12,622 bases of DNA from Kangiellaceae bacterium (GTDB taxonomy: Bacteria > Pseudomonadota > Gammaproteobacteria > Enterobacterales > Kangiellaceae). Positions 6,233 through 12,622 of the stretch are shown in pieces. Numbering within the stretch: the first letter of the stretch is position 1; every line of letters starts with the position of its first letter. The notes under the pieces are model-generated. The model was not told where the DNA came from, did not search any database, and was given only the letters and a program-made list of their open reading frames with translations. The stretch covers positions 1 through 12,622 of the forward strand of contig JAUUYO010000080.1 in the NCBI GenBank assembly GCA_030590405.1, given 5' to 3'. Position numbers and translations under genes: made by a program.

Positions 6233-7468
6233 ATGTTAATTCCATCAATTGATTTAATGAATGGTAAAGCGGTTCAGTTAAAACAAGGTAAAGAAAAAGT
6301 TTTAGAGCGCGACGATGTATTTGCCCTGCTCGAAGAATTCTCTTTATACGGCGAAGTGGCCATTATCGATCTCGACGCGGCATTAGGCCAAGGCGATAAT
6401 AAACAACTGATCAAAGATTTGTTAAAAGTCCGGGCTTGCCGAGTCGGTGGTGGAATTCGCGACCTTGAAACCGCCAAAGATTATATTAAAGCCGGAGCTA
6501 GTAAAATTATTATCGGCACTAACTGTCGCCAGGAGTGGGTCAAAAAATTATCCAAAGAAAGTTTAATTTTTGCGATTGATGCTAAAGGTGATTACTGGTC
6601 GACTCAAGGCTGGAAAATCACTGAAGGCGAAAAAGTGTTAGATCTCATTCCAGAGCTGGCTAAAAACTGTAGTGAGTTTTTATATACTCAAGTTGAAAAA
6701 GAAGGTTTATTACAAGGGATCGATAAAACGCGCAATCAGCAAGTGATAAAAGCTTCTCCTGTGCCCGTGACCATCGCAGGTGGCATAACCTCGTTAGAGG
6801 ATATAAAATGGTTTACCAAATTGGGTGCTAATGGGCAGATCGGCATGTCGATCTACACTGGTAAACTGTCCTTACTCGATTGTTTTATGACTCAGGTTGA
6901 TTTTGAGAAAGCCTCCTTAGTGCCTACCATTGTGCAAGATGCTGATACTGATAAAGTATTGATGCTGGCATACTCAAATCAACAATCTCTAACTCAAGCA
7001 TTAACTGATAGGAAAGGCACATACTGGAGTCATAGCCGCAGCGAAATCTGGCAAAAAGGATTGACCAGTGGTAATACTCAGCAGCTGATCCAAGCGGATG
7101 TTGACTGTGATGGTGATAGTATTTTATTTCGAGTCAAACAAGTCAATGATGCTTGTCATTTTGACCGTTATAGTTGTTTTGCTTCGCAAAAGAGGCCTTT
7201 TGATCTCAATCGATTGACAGCGCTTTTGGCTAAACGAAAACAGCAATTGCCTGAAAATTCATTTACCACCCAACTGTTTAAATCAGCAGAATTCAGGGCC
7301 GAAAAAATTCTTGAAGAAGCGGATGAATTAATTGAGGCGCAATCATTTGAAGAGGTTCGATGGGAGGCGGCTGATTTAATTTTCTTTGCATTAGTCGATG
7401 CATTGGCCAAAGGAGTTAATATCAAAAATATTACCACAGAACTGCGGAGTCGGTTTAATGATAATTAA
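6233..7468 (+). CDS. hisA: HisA-HisI-HisE fusion: ProFAR isomerase / PR-AMP cyclohydrolase / PR-ATP pyrophosphatase
   Basis: Three enzymes lie in one 411-residue chain. Residues 1 to about 220 are a HisA barrel: IPSIDLMNGKAVQLKQG (D7), ACRVGGGIRDLETAKDYI, AGASKIIIGT, FAIDAKGD (D116) and TIAGGITSLEDI. Residues about 228-318 are HisI, with VPTIVQDADTDKVLMLAY, SGNTQQL, metal-binding DCDGD (291-295) and ACHFDRYSCF (H309, C315). Residues about 325-411 are HisE, with RAEKILEEADELIEA and EAADLIFFALV. Together they perform steps 2 to 4, from PR-ATP to PRFAR. HisIE fusions are common, but HisA joined to them is unusual to my knowledge. The HisA DGT motif with the second catalytic Asp is EGL here (E157), resembling eukaryotic HIS6 as I recall it. 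AGGA (6221-6224) lies 8 bases before the ATG. No frameshift is visible. Confidence 0.92.
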   Translation: MLIPSIDLMNGKAVQLKQGKEKVLERDDVFALLEEFSLYGEVAIIDLDAALGQGDNKQLIKDLLKVRACRVGGGIRDLETAKDYIKAGASKIIIGTNCRQEWVKKLSKESLIFAIDAKGDYWSTQGWKITEGEKVLDLIPELAKNCSEFLYTQVEKEGLLQGIDKTRNQQVIKASPVPVTIAGGITSLEDIKWFTKLGANGQIGMSIYTGKLSLLDCFMTQVDFEKASLVPTIVQDADTDKVLMLAYSNQQSLTQALTDRKGTYWSHSRSEIWQKGLTSGNTQQLIQADVDCDGDSILFRVKQVNDACHFDRYSCFASQKRPFDLNRLTALLAKRKQQLPENSFTTQLFKSAEFRAEKILEEADELIEAQSFEEVRWEAADLIFFALVDALAKGVNIKNITTELRSRFNDN

Positions 7469-8666
7469 CGCCAAAAATTGGCGTCGAGAAAAACTCAAAG
7501 TCGATAATAATCTTGAAAACAAAGTACAGGCTATTTTAGCCTCTATCGAACAGCAAGGTGATCCTGCGATTGAGTATTATTCACTTGAGTTTGACCAACA
7601 GCCAGTTAAAGTGATCGAGCTAAAAGTATTCGAAGACTATCAACTAGAGCCAGAGTTGGCCGCCTCGATAAAACTTGCCGCCAGTCGCATTGAAAAATTC
7701 GCGCGCTTTCAAAAGCAAGGCAGTAGCAGCGCTTCTTTCAATGATGAATTCGGAACGTTCGGGCAAGTGGTTACGCCGATCGAAAGGGTCGGGGCCTATA
7801 TTCCTGGCGGCCGTTATCCGTTAATTTCGACCGCGCTGATGACATTAATCCCAGCCAAAGTTGCCGGTTCGCCTATTCGCATTGCTTGTTCACCCTCCGA
7901 TCATCCAGCCATATTAGCCGCCGCATCGCTGGCGGGAGCCTCTCAATTTATTCAGCTCGGCGGGGTTCAGGCGATCGGTGCGTTAGCCTTTGGCTATCAA
8001 GATAATCCGCCGGTTGATGTGATTGTTGGCCCCGGAAATGCCTGGGTGAATGAAGCTAAAAAACAAGTTCAAAGCCGGGTGAAAATCGATGGATTAGCCG
8101 GCCCCAGTGAACTATTGGCACTTTGTGACGGTCAGCAACCGATCGAATGGTTAGCCTTAGACGCCCTGGCGCAAGCAGAGCATGATCCGCTGGCCTGCTC
8201 TCTAATCGTCAGCGATGATTCAAGCTGGTTGGCTGCGATGTTAGATCTTCTTGAAAATAAAAATGAAACCAAAAAGTTGTTACAACAAAAACAAATTGAA
8301 TTAATTTATGCTGAATCTGTTGATGATTTAATCCAGTTTAGTAATGATTATGCGGCGGAACATTTAATGCTCTGTCATCAAGATATTGGGCAGTCATCAT
8401 TATCAAATTACGGTTCGTTATTTGTTGGCGCAAATAGCGCCGTGGCGTTAGGCGACTATATTACCGGACCCAATCACACCTTACCCACATTAGCCTACGC
8501 CAGACAAAATGGTGGCCTCAATGTTAATACTTTTCTGCGCATTCTTACGACTCAAACCGTGAGTGATAAAGGGCGGCAAAAATTATCCAACATGGCCATG
8601 CCAATTGCTAAAGCTGAGGGCTTGCAATATCACTATGAAAGTTTGCAGGTTCGATCAAAAAATTAA
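7458..8666 (+). CDS. hisD: HisD, histidinol dehydrogenase
   Basis: HisD carries out the last two steps, NAD-dependent four-electron oxidation of histidinol to histidine, with zinc in the active site. The 402-residue protein keeps the zinc and catalytic residues: Q239 and H242 (LAQAEHDP), E301 and H302 (AAEHLML), D333 and H340 (GDYITGPNHTLPT), and H392 near the C-terminus (AEGLQYHYESL). VGAYIPGGRYPL and GPGNAWVNEAKKQV are also typical. It is somewhat shorter than the usual 430 or so residues, mostly at the N-terminus. ATG 7458 has GGAG 8 bases upstream and overlaps the hisA-I-E stop by 11 bases; extending the frame to 7398 would bury it in the previous gene. It sits last in the operon, whereas it usually follows hisG. 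Its 3' end overlaps the convergent MATE gene by 12 bases. Confidence 0.96.
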   Translation: MIINAKNWRREKLKVDNNLENKVQAILASIEQQGDPAIEYYSLEFDQQPVKVIELKVFEDYQLEPELAASIKLAASRIEKFARFQKQGSSSASFNDEFGTFGQVVTPIERVGAYIPGGRYPLISTALMTLIPAKVAGSPIRIACSPSDHPAILAAASLAGASQFIQLGGVQAIGALAFGYQDNPPVDVIVGPGNAWVNEAKKQVQSRVKIDGLAGPSELLALCDGQQPIEWLALDALAQAEHDPLACSLIVSDDSSWLAAMLDLLENKNETKKLLQQKQIELIYAESVDDLIQFSNDYAAEHLMLCHQDIGQSSLSNYGSLFVGANSAVALGDYITGPNHTLPTLAYARQNGGLNVNTFLRILTTQTVSDKGRQKLSNMAMPIAKAEGLQYHYESLQVRSKN

Positions 8667-9992
8667 CTTTTTGTCCATCTCTCTTTTGACTAACCACAAG
8701 CTAATCAGCGATTGAACAATAACCATCACAATCGATAAATACCAGACATGCTCTAATTTAAAAGAGCCCTGCTTTGACATCCAGACAGCCGGAAGAATAA
8801 ACAGGATCATTCGGGAAGCCATACTGTAAAAAGCGGGCCAGGCATTGCCGAGTCCTTGTAAAAATCCGGAGCAAGTGAAAACGATACCTGACGGAATATA
8901 ATTAAATGCTATTAACTGAAGAAAGGTAACGCCGATGCTTAGTACCTCAGGATCATCGGTAAACGCGGTTAAGAAAAATTCTGCATTCCAGATACTGAGA
9001 AGCGTTAATAGTCCCATTAAGACACTAATCATCAGAACGGCTATTTTAAAAGAATCCGTTACCCTTTGCCTGAGTTTGGCTCCAAAATTTTGTCCCACCA
9101 CCGCCGGTAGTGCAAAGGCTAATGCCAGTGCCGGAACAAATATTGCTTGCATCACTCTTGAACCTAAACCGTATCCAGCTTGTGCAGAGGTCCCAAAATT
9201 CTGGATTAACCAGTAGACGACAGCAGTGTAAAAAAACATCAATAAAAATTCACCACCCGCAGGAAAACCAATCGCAATGATTTTTTTCCAAACTTTAAAG
9301 TCGGGCCTGATATGTTTGCTGGAAACACCGACATATCTTTCTAATTGGTGAAAGTAATGCCACATCATAATTACCGCAACCAATATCGCAATCGAGCTAG
9401 CCAGTCCTGCTCCAGCAACTCCCATTGGTTTACCGGTTAACCAGCCTGCAATTAAGATTGGCGACAATATAATATTGATGATGATGCTAATTAATTGAAC
9501 CACCATGGTGGGTTTAACGATCCCGGTACCACGGAGCGCAGATCCCATGGCGACCAAGGCAAATTGCATGGCAAGGTTTGGAATAAACCAGTAGAGAAAA
9601 GTTTTGCCTGCTTCGATTGTTCCGGGATCCGATGATATGGCTTTTAGGTAATCGTCTGCCCAGTAGTAGCCTGCTATCAGAGTAACCACGCCTAAAAAAG
9701 CTGCGATGCCAATCGCTTGATTAAAGATTAGGTTAGAAGCAACCCGATCTTTTCGTCCGACTGCCAGGGAGATCAGCGCAACCGTGCCAACCCCCAGGAT
9801 TTGAGTTAAGCCGATAACAAAAAAAGTTAAATTACCTGCCGCATTCACGCCAGCTAGTGCCGTTTTACCGAGTTGTCCGACAAAATATAAATCGATCAAG
9901 TAATAGACCGTTTGCACCAGCATGCCTATCGCGATCGGAATGGCCATATACACGATGTGTTTCGCGACTGAGCCGTGGGTGAGATCTTTCAT
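8655..9992 (-). CDS. MATE family efflux transporter
   Basis: This is a 445-residue, very hydrophobic inner-membrane protein with about 12 predicted transmembrane segments. It begins MKDLTHGSVAKHIVYMAIPI and follows with MLVQTVYYLIDLYFVGQLG, the signature first helices of MATE antiporters. GSALRGTG, in the N-terminal half, and GFLQGLGNAWPAF, the equivalent C-terminal segment, show the internal two-fold repeat. MATE proteins exchange cationic drugs or metabolites for Na+ or H+; the substrate cannot be read from sequence. The start ATG at 9992 has GAGAA about 7 bases upstream. It lies 43 bases after nadK on the same strand with no visible terminator between, so the two may be cotranscribed. It converges on hisD with a 12-base overlap, leaving no room for a dedicated terminator. 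Confidence 0.93.
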   Translation of the reverse strand: MKDLTHGSVAKHIVYMAIPIAIGMLVQTVYYLIDLYFVGQLGKTALAGVNAAGNLTFFVIGLTQILGVGTVALISLAVGRKDRVASNLIFNQAIGIAAFLGVVTLIAGYYWADDYLKAISSDPGTIEAGKTFLYWFIPNLAMQFALVAMGSALRGTGIVKPTMVVQLISIIINIILSPILIAGWLTGKPMGVAGAGLASSIAILVAVIMMWHYFHQLERYVGVSSKHIRPDFKVWKKIIAIGFPAGGEFLLMFFYTAVVYWLIQNFGTSAQAGYGLGSRVMQAIFVPALALAFALPAVVGQNFGAKLRQRVTDSFKIAVLMISVLMGLLTLLSIWNAEFFLTAFTDDPEVLSIGVTFLQLIAFNYIPSGIVFTCSGFLQGLGNAWPAFYSMASRMILFILPAVWMSKQGSFKLEHVWYLSIVMVIVQSLISLWLVKREMDKKLIF

Positions 9993-10035
9993 GGTTAATT
10001 CTCGATTAAGTCATGTTTCAACTGAGGCTTTTAGG

Positions 10036-10920
10036 TTAAAGCTTTTGGCCCCAGCTGAGTTTTGAGCGGAGTACTTCAAAATAATCATAATCAAGTGGAT
10101 GAACCAGGCGCATTTCAATCGGATATTGCTTGATCTGGATGCGATCGCCTGGCTCCAGCGAAATAATCACCTGCCCATCACAGCTTAACTTAGGGTTATG
10201 CGGATTACTCTCTGAAATGACAATGTTGATGATCTTTTGTTTGTTCACAGCAATCGGTCTGCTGGTCAAAGTGTGCGGACACATGGGGACTAGTACAATG
10301 GTATCGGTTTGAGGAGCGAGGATCGGGCAGCCACCGGATAATGAATAAGCTGTCGATCCAGTGGGGGTCGAAACAATCAATCCATCTGAACGTTGGCTAT
10401 AAACAAATTGACGATCCATATACAGCTCAAACTGGATCATGCGGGCGATTTCACCGGGGTACAGCACCACATCATTGACCGCATTGGATGAGCCGATTGA
10501 TTGATCATCCCTGAAAACTTCGGCATGCAATAGAAATCGATTTTCTAAAGTGTACTGGCCTTTTAAAATTGGTGGTACGCGGGTTTCGACTTCGGTGGGT
10601 CGTATATCGGTTAAAAACCCCAGGTGACCGCGGTTAATTCCCAGCAATGGGATCTGGCTATCGATCAGCTCGCGGGCCGTTTTTAACATACTGCCATCAC
10701 CACCCACCACGATCACCAGATCGCAATTATCACCAAGCTTGTTAAAAGGGATTTTTTTACCTTGGCCGTTAGGGAAATTATGTTCATCGGATTCTGGCAG
10801 AAATACTTCTAATCCTAAACCGTTGATAAGTTCACATAAAACATCAGTGGTTTCCTGGGCGGCATGACTGTCAGGCTTACCGACCAGGCCGATTTTTTTG
10901 AAGGCTGTTGAATGAGGCAT
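10036..10920 (-). CDS. nadK: NAD kinase
   Basis: NadK phosphorylates NAD to NADP using ATP in the cytoplasm. The 294-residue protein has the diacylglycerol-kinase-like fold signature GGDGSMLKTAR (G73 G74 D75 G76), PLLGINRGHLGFLTDI, the NAD-contacting AVNDVVL (N149, D150), and the STPTGSTAYSLSGGCPI motif. The last normally reads GGGPI, so a Cys replaces one Gly. LTSRPIAV and LSCDGQ are also typical. The frame extends to a GTG at 10944, but ATG 10920 is preferred: GGGA lies about 5 bases upstream, and the protein then begins MPHSTAFKKIGLVGKP as homologues do. It is divergent from hrcA across about 180 bases. In enteric bacteria nadK neighbours grpE and recN, so a heat-shock-related neighbour (hrcA) fits a common ancestral arrangement; that is inference. 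Confidence 0.95.
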   Translation of the reverse strand: MPHSTAFKKIGLVGKPDSHAAQETTDVLCELINGLGLEVFLPESDEHNFPNGQGKKIPFNKLGDNCDLVIVVGGDGSMLKTARELIDSQIPLLGINRGHLGFLTDIRPTEVETRVPPILKGQYTLENRFLLHAEVFRDDQSIGSSNAVNDVVLYPGEIARMIQFELYMDRQFVYSQRSDGLIVSTPTGSTAYSLSGGCPILAPQTDTIVLVPMCPHTLTSRPIAVNKQKIINIVISESNPHNPKLSCDGQVIISLEPGDRIQIKQYPIEMRLVHPLDYDYFEVLRSKLSWGQKL

Positions 10921-11039
10921 AAGAGTCCCAGAATTTGCTACCACTGTAGCATTGAAATTAGCTTTTTAATCCCAATAATAGGCGGTATATAAACTCATTG
11001 GTGAATATCTATAATTTTCTAATAATCTATGTTTTTTTG

Positions 11040-11070
11040 TTGATTATCAAGGGTATAGTGACATTATAAT
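11040..11070 (+). promoter_or_regulatory. Candidate sigma-70 promoter for hrcA
   Basis: A perfect TATAAT (11065-11070) lies about 30 bases before the hrcA ATG. The nearest -35 is TTGATT (11040-11045, 4/6), with a long 19-base spacer; GATTAT at 17 bases is worse. No CIRCE inverted repeat (TTAGCACTC / GAGTGCTAA) is present, so autoregulation by HrcA at this site is not supported. Confidence 0.45.
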
Positions 11071-11100
11071 AGAAAATGATGTAAAAATAAGAAATAGTCT

Positions 11101-12144
11101 ATGAAAGAACGCGATTTAATCTTGATGAAATCCCTGATCGAGTCCTATGTTAAACAGGGCACACCGATCGGTTCGAAGGCTTTATTAAAATCGTCGCACC
11201 TTTCTGTCAGCCCTGCAACGGTGCGCAATGTGATGGCGGATCTCGAACGACAGGGGCTAGTGCTCTCGCCGCATACATCCGCTGGCCGAATTCCAACCAC
11301 TCAGGGATTAAGAATATTTGTTGATCAAATTATTAAAGTGCGATCCCTGCGCTCAGATGTGATTGCTCACGTTAAGCAAAACCTCGACCCCCGGCAGGAG
11401 ACTAGTGCATTATTAGGCAATGCGTCGAGCTTACTGTCTAATATGACTAAAATGGCCAGTCTGGTGCAGATACCCAGCACCCCGATTAATTGTTTGCAGC
11501 ATATCGACTTTGTACCTTTGTCAGACAAACGTCTTTTGGTCGTACTGGTGCTGGAAAATGATGAAATTCAAAACCGGGTGATCCCCGTGGATCGAGATTA
11601 CCAACGGGATGAACTGGCTCAAATGGCAAACTACTTAAACCAGCAGTTGGTCGGAAAAGATGTCAACAGTGCCAGGCAGGAACTTTTTGGTCAGATGTTA
11701 AAAGAAAAACAAGAATTAGACTTATTACTGCAAAGGGCGATTGATTTTGCCGAAAAAGGTTTTGAACAATCACAAAGCTTAGCGGCACAATCGGCGGATT
11801 CTTTCCACTTGTCAGGACAAACCAATCTAGTTTCGATGGCATCGCATGGACAGCTCGATAACATCGAGCAGATCTTCGGCGCGTTTAAGCAAAAGCAACA
11901 GATAATGGGCTTGCTGGATCGTTCACTGGCGGCCAAAGGCGTGAAAATTTTTATTGGTGAAGAATCCGGTAGTAAAGGCCTCAGTGGCTGTAGTATTGTG
12001 ACTGCGCCTTATAAACAGCAAGGCAAATCTGTCGGTGTGTTGGCGGTGGTCGGTCCCACCCGAATGCAATATGACAAAGTGATCCCGATTGTGGATGTGA
12101 CCGCTAAAATGCTCTCCTCAGCTCTGGATTATAAAGCGGGTTAA
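11101..12144 (+). CDS. hrcA: HrcA, heat-inducible transcription repressor
   Basis: HrcA represses chaperone genes (groE, dnaK operons) by binding CIRCE operators and depends on GroEL for its active fold. In the 347-residue protein, residues about 1-75 form the winged helix: MKERDLILMKSLIESYVKQG, VGSKALL-type helix IGSKALLKSS, SPATVRNVMADLERQGLVLSPHTSAGRIPTTQG. Family-wide segments follow: LQHIDFVPLSDKRLLVVLVLENDEIQNRVI, the GAF-like region with GVKIFIGEES, CSIVTAPY, and VVGPTRMQYDKVIPIVDVTAKMLSSALD. Length is typical. No strong ribosome site precedes the ATG. It stands alone here, without grpE or dnaK downstream; instead it converges on the DUF4124-glutaredoxin gene, with the two stop codons sharing the four bases TTAA at 12141-12144. 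Confidence 0.95.
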   Translation: MKERDLILMKSLIESYVKQGTPIGSKALLKSSHLSVSPATVRNVMADLERQGLVLSPHTSAGRIPTTQGLRIFVDQIIKVRSLRSDVIAHVKQNLDPRQETSALLGNASSLLSNMTKMASLVQIPSTPINCLQHIDFVPLSDKRLLVVLVLENDEIQNRVIPVDRDYQRDELAQMANYLNQQLVGKDVNSARQELFGQMLKEKQELDLLLQRAIDFAEKGFEQSQSLAAQSADSFHLSGQTNLVSMASHGQLDNIEQIFGAFKQKQQIMGLLDRSLAAKGVKIFIGEESGSKGLSGCSIVTAPYKQQGKSVGVLAVVGPTRMQYDKVIPIVDVTAKMLSSALDYKAG

Positions 12145-12614
12145 AGCCCTGATGTGGCATATACTTTATCAAATCGCGTCTGACTAAATCCCGACATTTG
12201 ATATTTTCCAGCCAATATTAAGGGAACTCCCTTGCCGCCAAGTTGCTTAAATTCTCGATGATAACCGTCAGAGTGATCGATATTTTTTTCAATATAAGCA
12301 ATATTTTTTTCAGCAAAGTATTTTCGCGCCTTGGCACAATAGGAACATCGGGTGGTGGAATACATAACTAATCTGTTTGTTTGCCGATTAAGACCAAAAT
12401 CAATGGGCACAAATTTTACTTCAACTTGCTTGTAACTGACAATCCGCCTGGCTAATTCCTGTTCGTTCAACTCTTCTGCATTCTCTTTATTAGGGGGTGC
12501 ATCAGTAAAATGCACTTTGCCTTTATCGTCAGTCCATTTGTATATTTTGGCGATGGTTATTTCAGAAAATATCATGGCAAGTAGAATTGCCAGCAAAATA
12601 AATATGCGATTCAT
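12141..12614 (-). CDS. Exported DUF4124-glutaredoxin domain protein
   Basis: The 157-residue protein has an N-terminal signal peptide (MNRIFILLAILLAMIFSEITIA, cleavage about residue 22). A DUF4124 domain follows (KIYKWTDDKGKVHFTDAPP), then a charged linker and a glutaredoxin domain from about residue 81. The glutaredoxin part has VMYSTTRCSYC (redox Cys 90 and 93), a cis-proline at 131 in KGVPLI, and MSGFS near the end. DUF4124 domains are common in exported proteobacterial proteins and of unknown function. The product probably acts on thiols in the periplasm or at the membrane, where glutathione-dependent reduction is not standard, so its partner is unclear. The ATG at 12614 has only 8 bases before the window edge and no ribosome site in them, so the start is not fully tested. 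Confidence 0.88.
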   Translation of the reverse strand: MNRIFILLAILLAMIFSEITIAKIYKWTDDKGKVHFTDAPPNKENAEELNEQELARRIVSYKQVEVKFVPIDFGLNRQTNRLVMYSTTRCSYCAKARKYFAEKNIAYIEKNIDHSDGYHREFKQLGGKGVPLILAGKYQMSGFSQTRFDKVYATSGL

Positions 12615-12622
12615 GGGGGATA

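Noticed and set aside
7398..7457. Upstream extension of hisD to an ATG at 7398
   Set aside because: It would overlap hisA-I-E by 71 bases and add 20 residues unlike HisD; ATG 7458 has GGAG at 8 bases and starts as expected.
8656..8673. CAAAAA / TTTTTG dyad between hisD and MATE as a bidirectional terminator
   Set aside because: The stem is nearly all A-T with a six-base loop and no G-C core; too weak to call.
10130..10312. 60-codon plus-strand frame
   Set aside because: Antisense shadow of nadK with no family features.
10975..10980. Minus-strand TATTAT as -10 for nadK, with TTCACC upstream
   Set aside because: The spacer would be 19 bases and the -35 only 4/6; plausible but not strong enough to list.
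11010..11015. Second TATAAT upstream of hrcA
   Set aside because: No -35-like hexamer at 16-18 bases, and farther from the gene than the TATAAT at 11065; probably chance in AT-rich DNA.

Overview
The window looks like chromosomal DNA from an AT-rich gammaproteobacterium. The evidence is an enterobacterial-like HldE (LPS heptose synthesis), a proteobacterial DUF4124-glutaredoxin protein, a gammaproteobacterial NadK, a full-length HrcA, and a his operon headed by a leader-peptide attenuator. A Kangiella/Aliikangiella-like lineage is my guess from overall flavour, not a demonstrated placement. No mobile element, rRNA, tRNA or CRISPR array is visible.

Layout. 1-733 (-): N-terminal part of hldE, running off the left edge. 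832-1143 (-): small glutaredoxin/GST-N protein. 1144-1636: control region of the his operon, with the leader peptide hisL (five consecutive His codons), three mutually exclusive RNA hairpins including an intrinsic terminator, then a hairpin-rich spacer. 1637-8666 (+): a compact histidine operon, hisG - hisC::HAD phosphatase - hisB - hisH - hisF - hisA::hisI::hisE - hisD. 8655-9992 (-): MATE transporter. 10036-10920 (-): nadK. 11101-12144 (+): hrcA. 12141-12614 (-): secreted DUF4124-glutaredoxin protein.

How it works together. The seven structural his genes appear to encode every step from PRPP + ATP to histidine: HisG, HisE, HisI, HisA, HisH/HisF, HisB, HisC, a phosphatase and HisD. Two genes are unusual fusions. 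HisC carries a C-terminal HAD-superfamily domain that probably supplies histidinol-phosphate phosphatase, which HisB here lacks. HisA is fused to HisI and HisE in one 411-residue chain, and its second catalytic Asp appears to be replaced by Glu. Genes overlap or nearly touch throughout, except for a 64-base hisF-hisA gap filled by a 22-bp tandem duplication. Expression is probably set by histidyl-tRNA-dependent attenuation at hisL. The most notable content is therefore the rearranged, multiply fused his operon and its readable attenuator. I see no evidence of a defence or mobile system.
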